DNA of 64,000 bases from Tillandsia leiboldiana (GCA_029204045.2 CM055067.1:26486838-26550837); one strand, 5' to 3'. Shown: positions 40,351 to 51,441, numbered from the stretch's first letter. Notes: a model not told the origin generated them from the sequence alone. Translations and numbers: made by a program.

Positions 40351-41173
40351 CGCGCCGGATTCCGGCGGTGCCCCTCGCCTCTTCCTTTCCCCCCCCCCCC
40401 CCCCCTCCCCCCCCCCCCTCGTCCGCTCCAACCAAGAACGGAGCGAGAAAGCAAAACCCTAGCGTGCTCACCTCGGTTGTCGGAGGGAAAGGTGATCCGA
40501 TCCTGCGAGTTCGGCTACAAGGAATGTGAGGACGTCTCCCTCTCCTTCCTTGGTCTCGCCGCTTGGATCCTCCGCGCAATCGGTGAGGAAGCAGAAGGGT
40601 TCGGTTGGGAAACTAAAAGGTTGGGGAATTGGGGTTTCGTACGCAGGGGACTTGTGGGGAGTGGGGAATTGTGGGAAGATGCGGGTAGTTAAGGGGAGTG
40701 GCGGTAGTTATGGGGAGTGGGTAGTTAAAGGGGAGTGGGTAGTTATTGGGGGTGGCGGTAGTTATAGGGAGTGGGTAGTTATGGGGAGTGCACGACGGGG
40801 AAAACAAGCGGGAACGGTTAAGTTGGCGGGAGCGGTTAAGTTGGGGAATGGGAAATCAACCCAGTTCAAGTTAAAACGGGTACAAGTCGGGTGCGAACCA
40901 GGGTCCGGTCTGTCTGAAAAACCGCGTTAACCATCTGAACCGTTAGCTACCTTCCGGAATTTATTCCGGGAGATTCCGGCGTCGGAATTCAAAACCGATT
41001 TCGCCGCCGTTCTCCGTTTCGCGAGCTCTATTAACTAAAAATACCCGCGGGCCCCGACGGTCTGTCCGGAAACAAGGAATTATTCGATCACCCTCCAGCC
41101 CCCCGACACGAATGCGGAATTAACGAAACCAAAGGTAGACCCTTAAAATTATTTTAAACCAGCGGCTACTACA

Positions 41174-41178
41174 GTATC
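41174..41178. repeat. Target-site duplication GTATC, right copy (G1)
   Basis: Second copy of the duplication at 33128-33132. Confidence 0.93.
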
Positions 41179-41466
41179 GAAATAAATGAAACAGGTCAAG
41201 CAAAAACAAAGGATACTCCTCAAACTGAAACTGAGTCTGAAGACGATTGGGACACATTTCTTGATGAAGTACAACAAGGTATTGATGAAGAAAATAAGGT
41301 TTACCTAAAGAGCAAGAAGCTGACAAAGTCTTCCACAAGGAAAAAGAATGTGCCAAGCAATGAACCTCTTGACAATTCACACTCTTTGCCAAGAAGATCT
41401 CCTCGGAATGAAGGACAGTCTGCTCCGTCAATTGTCACACAACGTTCTTCAAATTCCAGAAGAGTC
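41179..41466 (+). CDS. ORF3 of element C, continuation after the G1 insertion
   Basis: Continues the frame of 32818-33132. Acidic segment (ETESEDDWDTFLDEVQQG) followed by NKVYLKSKKLTKSS and a Ser/Arg-rich stretch. It is clearly related to ORF3 of A (ESDEEDWEEICEQAQKA, RLYLKNKKLMRSS). Cut at 41467 by the LTR of D before any stop; the C-terminal part lies right of the window. It also confirms that 41174-41466 belongs to C. Confidence 0.6.
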
Positions 41467-42817
41467 TGTTACGGAATTTGAGTTGGCGTAATTTCGTGAA
41501 AGGTTCAAGTCTTGAAGATTGAAGGTGAAGAAGGTTGGATCATTTAACTCAATCTCAAGAAAGAAGAATTCAAAAGGATCAGGTATGTTTAACTAAAGAT
41601 TTTTGGTGATCCGAATACTTCTTGTAGTGTAGAAACACCTGGAAGAATTTTTCATTGCATAAAAATCAAAAACTGGACATGGGACATGTTCAGGATCCGG
41701 ATCAGACATTCCAATCCGGATCCCGAAGGGTGTTCGTTTATACGCTGGTTCAATCCGGATCGCAGCATCTCATGATCCGGATCCCGAACACTAGTTTTAC
41801 CTTTTTACATGCACGATCCGGATCAGGATTTGCAATCCGGATCCCGAACGTTGATGTTTGGTGAAACTGTATGAACGATCCGGATCAGCCATTTCGATCC
41901 GGATCCCGAACCATCGTTTTTCTGGAAACCGTCTTTCTTGCTACTGCAATCCGGATCGCCGAAATCCGATTCGGATCGCCGTCCGTAAAATTTCCAGAAA
42001 TGGTAGGTTTTTATTCTTATCTCCTTCCTAGGGTTTCTAACCTATAAATAGACCCTATGATTCATTTTTCTAGGGCAATCCAGATAATCCACATAGAGCC
42101 ATCATAATCAAATATCATCTTATATGGCCCTAGATCCACATATAGAGAAGAAAGGAAATACTAGATTTAATTCTATGTTTCTTCATCTATAGTTGATTGA
42201 TTTGATTCTAGGTTTTCATACTCAGATTTTGAGTAGAATCAAATCAATGAATACTTAGATGGTATTTCCGATCTATTTCTAATCTAAGTATTCGGCGGAT
42301 CATCACCACCCAAAAACAACGATTTCCCCAAAATCGGCGCGTGGACTCGCGTGTCCTTGTGGATTCAAGGTTCAACCACTCTCGTGGATTCGGAGCGAGG
42401 TACGTTCGTGGATTCGAAGCGTGCTACTGGGTGAAGACCGTGGATTCGGTCGGACGTCGTGGACTCGACGTTGGACGCCGTGGATTCGGCGTTGGACGCA
42501 GATTGTGGATTCGAGACGCGTTGCGGAACGAGCGGAGAAGATCAACTAGGAGCGTATTGTAAAAGGTTGAGTCGTCTGTGAGTACGTTAAATCACCTTGT
42601 ACGTGTTTCAATTCTAGTGGATTTCACCGTGTTATCGGTCCCGTGGTTTTTTACTCCGGTTTGGAGTTTTTCCACGTAAAAATCTTGCATGTTCTTTTAT
42701 TTTTCCGCATTGGGTTTTATTGCGCAATGATTTTTTGAGTGTTTATTGTTTACACCTATTCACCCCCCTCTAGGTGTTTTTTCCCCTATTTAGATCTATA
42801 TTTCATATAACCCAACA
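41467..42817 (+). repeat. 5' LTR of element D (1351 bp)
   Basis: TGTTACGG...CCCAACA, closest to the LTR of C. Palindrome pairs at 41694-41977 (last site GATTCGGATC), TATA box at 42043-42050 and GTGGATTCG leader array at about 42341-42515. Confidence 0.92.
41694..42050 (+). promoter_or_regulatory. U3 promoter of D: palindrome pairs plus TATA box
   Basis: Five pairs as in C, the first site at 41694 and the last, one-base degenerate, at 41968. TATAAATA is at 42043-42050. Confidence 0.66.
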
Positions 42818-42819
42818 AG

Positions 42820-42831
42820 TGGTATCAGAGC
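42820..42831 (+). promoter_or_regulatory. Primer-binding site (D), iMet-tRNA type
   Basis: TGGTATCAGAGC, two bases after the LTR end. Confidence 0.88.
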
Positions 42832-42850
42832 GGGAATAGGGTTGTAAACA

Positions 42851-44044
42851 ATGGTTGAAGGTGGAAACATCAACAGACCCCCATTCTTCGATGGAACAAA
42901 TTATGCGTACTGAAAAGTACGGATGAAAGCCTTTTTAATTTCCATCGACGAACGGGTGTGGCAATCAATTAAATTAGGATGGTCTAATCCAACTAAATTT
43001 ATTGGTGATGTTCGCACCATCAAACCTAGGTCGAAATGGACCAAGGAAGAGTTAGATTCATCTTCTTACAATGGCAAGGGAATTAATGCTATTTTTAATG
43101 CCTTATCTCAAACTGAATTCTCTCGCGTCTCGGCATGTGAGACTGCGAAAGAAATCTGGGATGTTCTTCAGGTTACACATGAGGGAACTAACCTCGTGAA
43201 GATTCAAAAGCTACAAATGCTTATGAGCAGATTTGACTCCATTTTTATGGCAGAAAACGAATCTTTCACGGTCTACTATACACGATTGCAAGACATCGTA
43301 AATTCATATGCTAACCTGGGAGAGAAGATTCCAGAATTTAAAGTTGTAAGAAAGATCTTAAGAACTCTTCCTGAACGATTTCGCCCAAAGGTTACAGCCA
43401 TTGAAACTATTAAACACCCGGACGAAATGCGTGTAGAAGAACTAGTTGGTTCATTACAAACTTATGAAATGACATTTACTACTAACTATTCTTCTGGAAA
43501 AGCATCATCTTCTAAGTCTTCAGGTTATGCGTTGAAAACAACTAAGGAAGAAGACGCGGATACATCCTCCTCAGACGATGACGAGAACCTTTCTATGGAG
43601 GACTTTGAGAAGCAACTCGCTCTCTTGACAAGAAAGTTTCGCCGCAACTTTCGAAGGGGTAATTCAAGTAAATCTCCATCCTTCGGAAAGTCGAAGAAAG
43701 GCAAGGGTACTTCAAGTTACAAGTCAAGAAAGCAAGAGAACTTCTCAAAGGATAAGAAAAGTTCAGAGGGATAAGTCCAATGCTTCAAGTGCCGAGGATA
43801 AGGCCATATCTCAACGGAGTGTCCAACTAAGAATCCGTGGAAGAAGAAAGTGATGCAAGCCGTCACTTGGGATGACAACTCAATGTCAAATGAGTCATCC
43901 TCAAGTGATGAAGAAGAAAGTGCAACGGCATTCCACGCGTCCACATCTTCACCCTTCATGTGCTTAATGGCAAGTACATCCGAGTCATTGTCCAACTCCA
44001 CTGTTCAAAAGAATGCAACGGACAATGAATCGGATGATTCGGAA
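42851..44044 (+). pseudogene. gag of element D, with stops, truncated by L1
   Basis: The ATG is at 42851. An in-frame TGA near 42911 replaces the Trp of NYAYW. The ORF from 42923 then covers the capsid-like region to 43774, where a TAA ends it just before the first zinc knuckle; another TAA falls inside that knuckle (near 43799). A further stretch from 43850 reaches the L1 insertion after DNESDDSE. Only about the first 40% of gag-pol is in the window. Confidence 0.87.
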
Positions 44045-44761
44045 TGTGAGGACCCGGGATTCCCACTTATTGATCACTGTTGCGTCTACTGCTTCTGGAG
44101 GTAATTGTGGCGCGTTGGCGGGGTTTGTGCACATTTTGGACACAAGTGATGGACTTCGGGCTTATAAGGAGATCCCGTGGGAATTTGGAAGACCCGTCGG
44201 GTGTTTAGAAGTGGTTTCGCGCGATTCAGATGTCAAAATTGGACTCCGGGCGAAGTTTGGATAAAGGATTACCTCTCTGGTCGCCTTCGGGAATATTTAG
44301 AGTTGGAATTTAGCAAATCAGACTTCAGGTTTGGACCCGGCGGGGAAAATCAGATCGAGTGGGCATTCGGCAAATTTTCGGATGAGAATTTGGAGAAACT
44401 GACATCGTTTTCGGATTCAGCGCGCGAAATCGCTAAGTTTGGACTATTTACTTGTTTGATTTGGAGCCCGGATGAAGGGCACGCTTTTCGAGGCGCGTGC
44501 ACGGATCCCGAGGTGCGGCACGCTTTTCGAGGCGGAGTCGCGCGGCTCGGAGCGCGGCGGTGCACTGCGCGAGGTGCGCAGGCGCCTCGGGAACGCGCTC
44601 CTGCGCGGGTGACGCAGGGGTCGCCATGTGGCGGGCCCCCGTTGGCGCCCGCGCGGAAGGGGAGCGGGGGCTACGGTGTGGCGCTCGCGGTGTCCCGCGC
44701 GCATGCAGCGCGCGGGTGCGGCGCCTGCGTGGCACGCGGTGACGCGTGCCGCGTGGCGCTG

Positions 44762-44794
44762 TGGGCGCGCGCGTGGACCGGGCGCGCGCGCCCA
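44762..44794 (+). repeat. 11-bp inverted repeat in the GC-rich part of the L1 LTR
   Basis: TGGGCGCGCGC (44762-44772) and its exact reverse complement (44784-44794), with an 11-bp loop. Also present in the 3' LTR near 62715. It lies in the 44470-44860 GC-rich block, followed by a pyrimidine-rich tract (44870-44950). Confidence 0.6.
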
Positions 44795-45181
44795 TGTGCT
44801 GTGGACCGGGGGGAGGGAGGCTCCCCATTGGCTGCCGCGGTGGACCTGGGCTTGGACCTGGTCCGTGGACCATCTCCCTCTTCCCCTTTTTTCTTCTTCT
44901 TCTTCTTTCTCCCCCGCGCCATTTTCTCCTCTTTTCTTTCTTTCTTCTCCACCCGAGCGAGAGAGGGAGTGAGGAGGGAATTTTTGGGTGGCGCGGCGGT
45001 GCGCCGTGGACCTCGCGAAGCGCGCGAGGTGTCCCAAGAAGGCGGTTGGGCGGCGCGACGCGGTCGAGGTAGGTCCCACGTGTTATTCTTGCGGTATTTT
45101 GGCACAGTTTTGGAGCGTCCTTTTGGACATTGGATTTGACCCCTTACTCTCGTCTGTGATAGGGACCGTGTTTTATTGCTC

Positions 45182-45405
45182 CGTTTTGCGTGTGGACCCC
45201 GACGGTGTGCACCGTTTTGCGTGCGGACTTCTTTTTGCGCGCGGGTTTCGGCACCGTGCACCGTTTTGCGTGCGGACTCCTTTTTGCGCGCGGGTTTCGG
45301 CACCGTGTTTCGTTTTGCGTGCGGACTTCGTTTTGCGCGCGGGTTTCGGCACCGTGCTCCGTTTTGCGTGCGGACTCCGGCGGTGTGCACCGTTTTGCGT
45401 GCAGC
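45182..45405 (+). repeat. 49-bp tandem repeat in the L1 LTR
   Basis: CGTTTTGCG recurs at about 45213, 45262, 45311 and 45360 (period 49), with partial units at both ends. Units combine CCGTTTTGCGTGCGGACT with TTTTTGCGCGCGGGTTTCGG. Counterpart in the 3' LTR at about 63136-63360. It keeps a Cys/Arg/Ala-rich frame open by chance. Confidence 0.8.
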
Positions 45406-46830
45406 TTGTTGTGCGAGCTCGGATTGAGTCGTGCTTATACTCTCTTTGGATCTACGCGTCGCAAGGATTACCGTCGTGTTTTTCGGGGAATTTGCTGAGA
45501 TCCGCCCGAAGGTATACTTCTTTCCCCTTTACTGTGCGGCGTATTACAGTTGTGTTTGTTGTGGACTTTCGCGCTCACCGCGTTGTGGAATTTGTAACTC
45601 GGCCTCCGGGATTCGGATTTTGGCGTGCAGGTACTCGTTTCGAAGGGCTCGACGCGACGATCGCGTCCGTATTTTTGTTGGATTTTTCTGAGTCCGTTCT
45701 GCAGGTGAAAATTTCACATCTTCAGGGCTGGTTCCGGCAGTTGGTGTATACTTGGATATTTTAGCATAAAGTGTAACCTTGGACCTTTTGTTGTACCCAG
45801 GAGGGTTCGCGAGTATTTTTGGAACACTGCTAGGAGCCGAGGTTTGCGAGACTTGTACCGTGGTTACGGGTTCAGCTGATTGTGCGTGCAAGTGGCCACG
45901 CTCTTCACCGACTCCAGGTTTGCCTTGGATTGAGCACTTCAGGTGGGTAAGCTTAATTTAGTAACTGTATAAGATTTTATATCATGGTGAATGTAAGGGC
46001 ACATGTGGGGTTATCATCCCTCTATGATTGATAACAGGCGTATTTGATGTACAACCGATATGAGCGAGAGGTAAGCAAGGAATGGCCCACTTGGGTGAGA
46101 TTGGTATACCATAGTAGGAATGTTTTAGCATGCTTTACTAATATATGCTTCACCCACTGTTATTATTTCTGAGAACAAAGCATGCGTGCATGGACATGTA
46201 GTTAGGCCATCTTTTACCGCTGCACTACTTTTGGAACTTGACTTAGGAGAAACCATGTTATCCTTTCCTCCTTCTTTGTTAGTCAGGTGGTCTGTGTTGC
46301 TCAGGTTCGAGCAGGGGTGCTGGGTAGTGTAGTCGGGACTTGGTGTCTGGGACAGGTTGGATTAGTTGTGGGGCTTTGCGGCAACCACGGATATTGGGCG
46401 GTTGACCGGACATTTATTTATGCACCAGATTGGGTATCTGATTTCTCTAGTGGATAGGTTTTCCCACTTTGATCAGAGTCATGATCCAGTCCTGCTGATT
46501 ATGATACTTTTGTTACTGGATACTGAGATACTTTACTCGTGTGGGTCGCTCCCCTCGAGTGCCACTCCGGAGTGCGCGGCAGACAGACTTTGAGTCCTTG
46601 AGACTCCTTTGCTTCGATGTTATGCGTAGGCTGGCATACCCGTCGCGGCAGGCAGAGCAGGCAGTACCAGTGTCTACTGGTGGCATTAGATTGGGCTTAT
46701 TACAGGCTTTTGCTTTATAGTTGCGCTCGTGTCAGGGGGACCGAGTGGAGTTTAGTGGCGGTGTTTGGACCAGTGCTAGTGTTGTTGGGAACCGTTTGGG
46801 GGTACGGTGGTCCCAAGGTCATTGTGGGTT

Positions 46831-47350
46831 GTTGACCGTTATAGGTAGGCATAGGCAGGCAGAGCAGGCATGGCAGGCATAGTAGGCATAGGCAGGCAGG
46901 GCAGGCATAGTCAGGCAGAGCAGGCATGGCAGGCATAGGCAGGCATAGGCAGGCAGAGCAGGCATAGTAGGCATAGGCAGGCAGGGCAGGCATAGGCAGG
47001 CATGGCAGGCATAGGCCGGCATAGCAGGCATAGGCAGGCATGGCAGGCAGGCAGAGCAGGCATAGTAGGCATAGGCAGGCAGGGCAGGCATTGGCAGGCA
47101 TGGCAGGCATAGGCAGGCATAGCAGGCATAGGCAGGCATGGCAGGCAGGCAGGCATGGCAGGCATAGTAGGCATAGGCAGGCAGGGCAGGCATAGGCAGG
47201 CAGAGCAGGCATGGCAGGCATAGGCAGGCAGAGCAGGCATGGTAGGCATAGGCAGGCATAGCAGGCATAGGCAGGCATGGCAGGTAGGCAGGCATAGCAG
47301 GCATAGGCAGGCATAGCAGGCATGGCAGGCATAGCAGGCATGGCAGGCAT
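46831..47350 (+). repeat. Decamer minisatellite in the L1 5' LTR
   Basis: About 52 tandem copies of a 10-bp unit, mainly GCAGGCATAG, GCAGGCATGG and GCAGGCAGAG. No match in L2 LTRs. Minus-strand frames give Met/Pro/Ala/Cys/Leu repeats and are not genes. The matching part of the 3' LTR lies beyond the window. Confidence 0.88.
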
Positions 47351-47470
47351 AGCAAGCTTAGTGGCTTGATAGCTGTTGAGAGGGTCCAGCTTCTTTTTAT
47401 ACGTCTTTACGGCTTTGGTTAGCTTTTTGTCTTTTGAGGACTTGGTGGGCAGACCATCGGTCCTGGCGGT

Positions 47471-47475
47471 GGTAC
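47471..47475. repeat. Target-site duplication GGTAC, left copy (L2)
   Basis: GGTAC before TGTGGTGACCC, repeated at 58426-58430 right after the L2 end. Confidence 0.93.
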
Positions 47476-48191
47476 TGTGGTGACCCAGATCTCCGCAGGG
47501 CTTCTACAGTGCGATTAGCAGCTTCTGGAGGCCTATGTGGCATGTCGGCGGTGTTTCTGCACCAATTTGGACTCAAGTGATGGACTTCGGGTGTATAATG
47601 GATCACGTGAGTGATCGGAGGACCCCGTCGGATGTTTTGATGTGGTTTCGCGCGAAATGGTTATTAAAATTGGACTCAGCGCGAAATTTGAGTAAAGAAC
47701 ACTTCTCCGGGAATTTTCGGCAAATTTTAGAGGAGGAATTTGGCAAATCGGACTTCGGATTTGGATTCAGCGCGCGAAAACGGTCAAGATGGACTATTTA
47801 CTTGTATTTTTCGGAGCCCGGATGACCCGGCACGGATTTCGAGGTGATTGGTACTGTTCCGGCCGCCGGAGGGGCGCCGGCGGCGGCGGAGGGCGGCGGA
47901 GCGCGGCGGCTGGCGGCGGCGGAGGCGCGCGGTCCACCGCGGAGGCGTGCACCCGGGGGGCTGGCCACGTGGCAGCTCCCAGTTGGCGGGCGCAGCAGGC
48001 GCGGTCCACGGGATCGTCGCGGGTGCACGGTGGACCAGGTGAGGCCACGTGGCGCCCCGCGGTTGGTCGGGTGCAGCTGCGCACGCCCGCGTGTCGGGAC
48101 ACGTGGCGCTGCGCAGTTGGCGGGCGCGCGTGCGCCGGGCGCAGGCGGCGTCGGCGGGACGCGTGGCGGGCCCTCGGGCTTTCGGGCGCGC

Positions 48192-48298
48192 ACAGTGTTG
48201 GGCCGGGCCCAACACTGTTGCGGCCCGAATGTTCCGGGCGCCCGGAACTTTGGCCCAAAAGTCCAAAGTCGGATTTTTTGGGCTGGGCCTATAAGTAG
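48192..48298 (+). promoter_or_regulatory. L2 U3 core promoter: 27-bp and 18-bp perfect palindromes with TATA box
   Basis: 48192-48218 is a perfect palindrome: 13-bp arms around a central G at 48205. 48231-48248 is a perfect 18-bp palindrome, GTTCCGGGCGCCCGGAAC. TATAAGTAG follows at 48290-48298. The 27-bp palindrome ends 71 bp before the TATA box and the 18-bp one 41 bp before it. Both are unchanged in the 3' LTR (55184-55210, 55223-55240), although bases beside them differ. Binding by dimeric factors is inferred. Confidence 0.72.
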
Positions 48299-50913
48299 GC
48301 GGTTGGCTGGGGCTTTTTGCCCCCTTTCTCGAGCTCCCTTCCCCTTGCACCCTTAAGCAAAGATGGAGATCTTTGTGCTGCGCATCATCTGGCGGAGGCC
48401 CGGATTTTTTGGAAGCCGCGGCATCGACGACTTCGGCATCGGAGCGCAGTGTGGCGTTTTTTCATCGGAGGCCCGTTATCGTCGCAGTTTGATCTGAGAG
48501 GTCTACAGAGCTACTCCATCAGTATTTTTGGACGATTTCTGCGGCGTTGGAATCATGAGAGGTACGTCTTCGATTTTCGTGTTGATCATCTTGCTGGATT
48601 CAGAGTTTATGACACGGTTTTCGAGGCATTTCTAAGCCGCTGTTTTCTGGTGGAGTTTTTGGACAGCGGCCCCTTGCCGGAATTTTATCTCCGCACCCGA
48701 GTGTCGGATCGGGACGAGCCTATACACTTTTTGGATCTACTCGTCGCAAGGATTATCATTGTATTTTTCCGGGATTTTTCTGAGGCTTGCCCGAAGGTAT
48801 ACTATTCCCCTTTTATCTGTGTTTGAGTTTACAGTTGTGTGGTTGTGAGTGTTTGCGCACCTGTACTGTGGAATTTGTAACTCGGCCTACGGGGCTCGGA
48901 TTTGGGCGTGCAGGTACCCGTTTCGAAGGTCTCGACGAGACGCTCGCTGTGATATTTTTATTGGAATTTTTGGAGTTCGTTTTACAGGTGAAAATTTCGC
49001 ATTAAGGGGACTGTTCCCAGCAGATTTGTGATGCTTGGATTTTATGGAATTAAGTGTAACTTTGGGTTGTGTTTTCGTACCCAGGAGGTATTGATCACTG
49101 TTACTGTATCGTTGGATTGGTGGGTGTGTAGAGATATCTGTTTCTGGACTGTCTCAGCTGTGCGACTCCGGACAGTTAGCATTTTCAGGTGGGTGGCCTT
49201 GTCTCCAAGATTGACGGACTGTGCTTTAAATCTGCTATAGTAGGACTATGCATGATAGTGAAATGCTTGTGCAGCATGTTAGAATGTAGGAATTGCTATT
49301 CCTTGTATTATCTGATGGTATTGTCATCTCCTTGCTTTCTACCATCTGTAAATTATAGTTATTGGAACTTGACCTAGCACCCCGTCATATGTTGCATGTG
49401 TAACCAGACTAGTAGAAAACCCTCACTTGGGCTAGGGTTATTTCTGCTTTAGACATCCACACTTCTACTTTCCTGGACATAGTGTTCTTCCTCGCCCGGG
49501 TAGTGGGCCGAGTGGTCAGGAGTTATCTTTTAGTGCGGGATGCATGTTACACTCGTGCTTGGGAGCAGAGTGGAGTCTGGTAGATGTAGTTGGTTGTTCA
49601 TCTGTAGCGGGAGCTGTTTGGGTAGACGGCGGTCCCGAGACGTTTTATTTTTCTTGTTTTATCTGTCGCCGCTGTGTTAGTGGCAGCGGTAGATCAGTGT
49701 TAGCAGGACCTTAAACCCAGAACCTTTTTGGACACACATATGATTTTTGTCAACCAAATATTTTCTTCCAAGCATCGTAGGGTCGCCTGAGTCTGTTCCT
49801 ATTTGATTGGACGAAGGCATTAGCTCTTCGAGGCTTAGATGTAAAACTTGGTTTCAACTGTTTTCCTAAAAAGAACTAAAAATCATTAAATATGGATTTC
49901 TTACAGATCAGATGGCTTCAGTAAGAAATGTCACCTTTTTCCTATAATTAACCACCCGAGATGATTCGAGTGGTCTGGGTTCTAAGGTCTGCCTTCTTCT
50001 TGGGACGAGATCAACGAGAGGCTATGCCTAAAGCCTGTTCTTGTTTGATTTGGATTGTAGGTTATAGTCTTTCGGGGTTTCCGGACCCTTCCTCGTGTCA
50101 GTGGTTGCAATGTTGGCCTGTTGAGGCAGTTTCTCGCAGTGGATGCGACTTTGTGCTATGAGTTGGTAGAGTGTGATCTAGAGGTTGTTTTCCTGATTAA
50201 GTGGTGGAGGTGGTTCTCCCACTTAGCCCTGAGGATCTTGGGGTTCTGGCAGATCGAGTCGTGGAGGTTTCCCGACTCAGCCATGGTCGTGCATTTATCA
50301 GATTGAGTCGTTGAGGGTTCTCCGACATAGCTGTGAGAGCGTTTTGGGCTATTCCTGTTCGAGTCGAGGTCCTTTTTCCGACTGAGTTGTGCTTGAGCTT
50401 GGAGTTACCGATCTTTTTGATCGTGGATCATTGCCTGCATGAGCCACATTTGAGCTTGACAGAGATACTTTACAGAGATACTTGAGATGGGTTACTTTTT
50501 ACTCGAGCGGGTCGCTCCCCTCGAGTGCCACTCCGGAGTAGGCGAGACCGGGTTGTGTACCGGCGTGAGATTGAGCTTTTCTATCGCGACTTGTCGTTGC
50601 ATTTGTCCCTCTGGCTGTGCTGGTGTTGGCAGTCATGGACGTCCTACGTAAGTCCGCTCCTCCGGGACGTAACGGCAGTAGGTTGGCGCAGGCTTGACTG
50701 GACCTGATGAGGCAGTCAGTTCAGATTGGGTGATCAGAGATGAGAGTTAGTTGTGGCATCATGTTCTTTCTGTTCCACTCCTTGAGCATCTAGGTAGAGG
50801 CATAGTAGCTGTAGAGTTTACTTTTCCAGCTTTCCTTACAGCACTGCTTTTGTTACTTTATGCCTCTAGTGGACTTAGTGGGCAGACCGTCGGGCTTGTT
50901 GGCGGCACCCACT

Positions 50914-50938
50914 GAGAACTACTTGGGACGTAGTTCTC
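50914..50938 (+). other. 9-bp stem hairpin in the L2 LTR
   Basis: GAGAACTAC (50914-50922) and GTAGTTCTC (50930-50938) around a 7-bp loop. L1 has the related GAGAACT...AGTTCTC right after the L2 insertion point (58434-58463). A processing or termination role is possible but unproven. Confidence 0.5.
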
Positions 50939-51441
50939 ACACCCGTCGTGGTGTCTTTTCCCACAGGAACTTCTACTCTGGTTCCTGTTGTTCCTGTTGC
51001 TGATCCTTCTGACCGAGCGAGGGAGTCGCGAGCTAGTTCCCTACCCGTCGTTGGAGTGTAGCGGTACCCCTTCAGAGGAGAGCTTCAGTAGATTAGTTAT
51101 TTTATTTTCCTTCTTTGAGAGACTGTTGTAGTGAGGGTTGTTGTATTGAGAGCCTGTACAGTGATGTATTTATTGGAGATACCTCCCGGTTGAGTTCTGA
51201 GTTTGTATATGAGGATATTGTATGATTTTCTTTTTGGGAGACGGACATTGTTGTATTATTTCCAGTTGTACAGTGATTGATTTAGTTATACAGCAGACTT
51301 TTTATTTTTAGCTCTGATATCTGTTTAGCTGTAGTACTTCTCTTGCAGGTAGGACGCTTCGCCTATGCGGGTTTGGCATAGGTGGCGGATCTGTTGGCGA
51401 GCCGGGTCGCAGTTTCGACCCCGGGGCGTGAAAGATTAGAG

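Larger units (their letters stand above)
33133..41173 (-). mobile_element. Complete internally deleted Gypsy (Tekay/Del-like) element G1 (8,041 bp)
   Basis: Minus-strand element with LTRs at 33133-35643 (3') and 38554-41173 (5'), primer site, gag remnant, RNase H end and integrase, and a perfect 5-bp target duplication in ORF3 of element C. The interior is only 2910 bp: the gag core, protease, RT and most of RNase H are missing. Outside the tandem arrays I count about eight substitutions between the LTRs, so it is the youngest complete element here. It must depend on proteins from another element. Confidence 0.93.
38554..41173 (-). repeat. 5' LTR of G1 (2620 bp)
   Basis: Plus-strand view TGTCACGCCC...CTACTACA, followed by GTATC. 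It matches 33133-35643 nearly base for base outside the GC array, the AAGTAACC tandem (one more unit) and a long poly-C run (about 40387-40420). Confidence 0.93.
41467..44044 (+). mobile_element. SIRE-type Copia element D, 5' part
   Basis: 5' LTR, primer site and broken gag. It inserted in ORF3 of C after GAGTC (41462-41466). It is cut in gag at 44045 by L1, after CGGAA. That this is a 5' LTR of a new element and not the 3' LTR of C is shown by the primer site and gag after it, and by the lack of a polypurine tract before it. Confidence 0.9.
44045..47475 (+). mobile_element. Large-LTR Gypsy derivative L1, first segment (5' LTR)
   Basis: Starts TGTGAGGACCC inside the gag of D. The same start recurs at 61998, giving the 3' LTR. 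The 5' LTR runs to 47475, is interrupted by L2 and finishes at 58431-58979, so the full 5' LTR is about 3.98 kb. The ORFs in this stretch overlap on both strands and follow GC content; none has recognisable homology. Confidence 0.88.
47476..51433 (+). repeat. 5' LTR of L2 (3958 bp)
   Basis: TGTGGTGACCC...GGGGCGTGAAA. The terminal AA, where L1 ends CA, is present in both LTRs of L2. Contains a GC-rich U3 (47850-48250), large palindromes and a TATA box (48192-48298), then AT-rich sequence without supportable genes, a hairpin (50914-50938), and a GCATAGGTGGCGGATCTG block near the 3' end shared with L1. Confidence 0.93.

Noticed and set aside
39829..40692. ORFs in the second G1 LTR
   Set aside because: Same array as in the first LTR; not genes.
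41467..42817. Reading this LTR as the 3' LTR of element C
   Set aside because: No polypurine tract precedes it, ORF3 of C is cut mid-frame, and a primer site plus gag follow. It is the 5' LTR of a separate element, D.
44177..45764. 320- and 258-codon ORFs
   Set aside because: They lie wholly inside the L1 LTR, overlap others on both strands, and the second is driven by the 49-bp tandem repeat.
46715..47355. Minus-strand repeat proteins rich in Met-Pro-Ala-Cys
   Set aside because: Direct translation of the decamer minisatellite, open in all three frames.
47784..48356. 188-codon minus and 170-codon plus ORFs, repeated at 54776-55348
   Set aside because: They sit in the GC-rich U3 of the L2 LTR over the palindromes; the duplicate merely reflects the second LTR.
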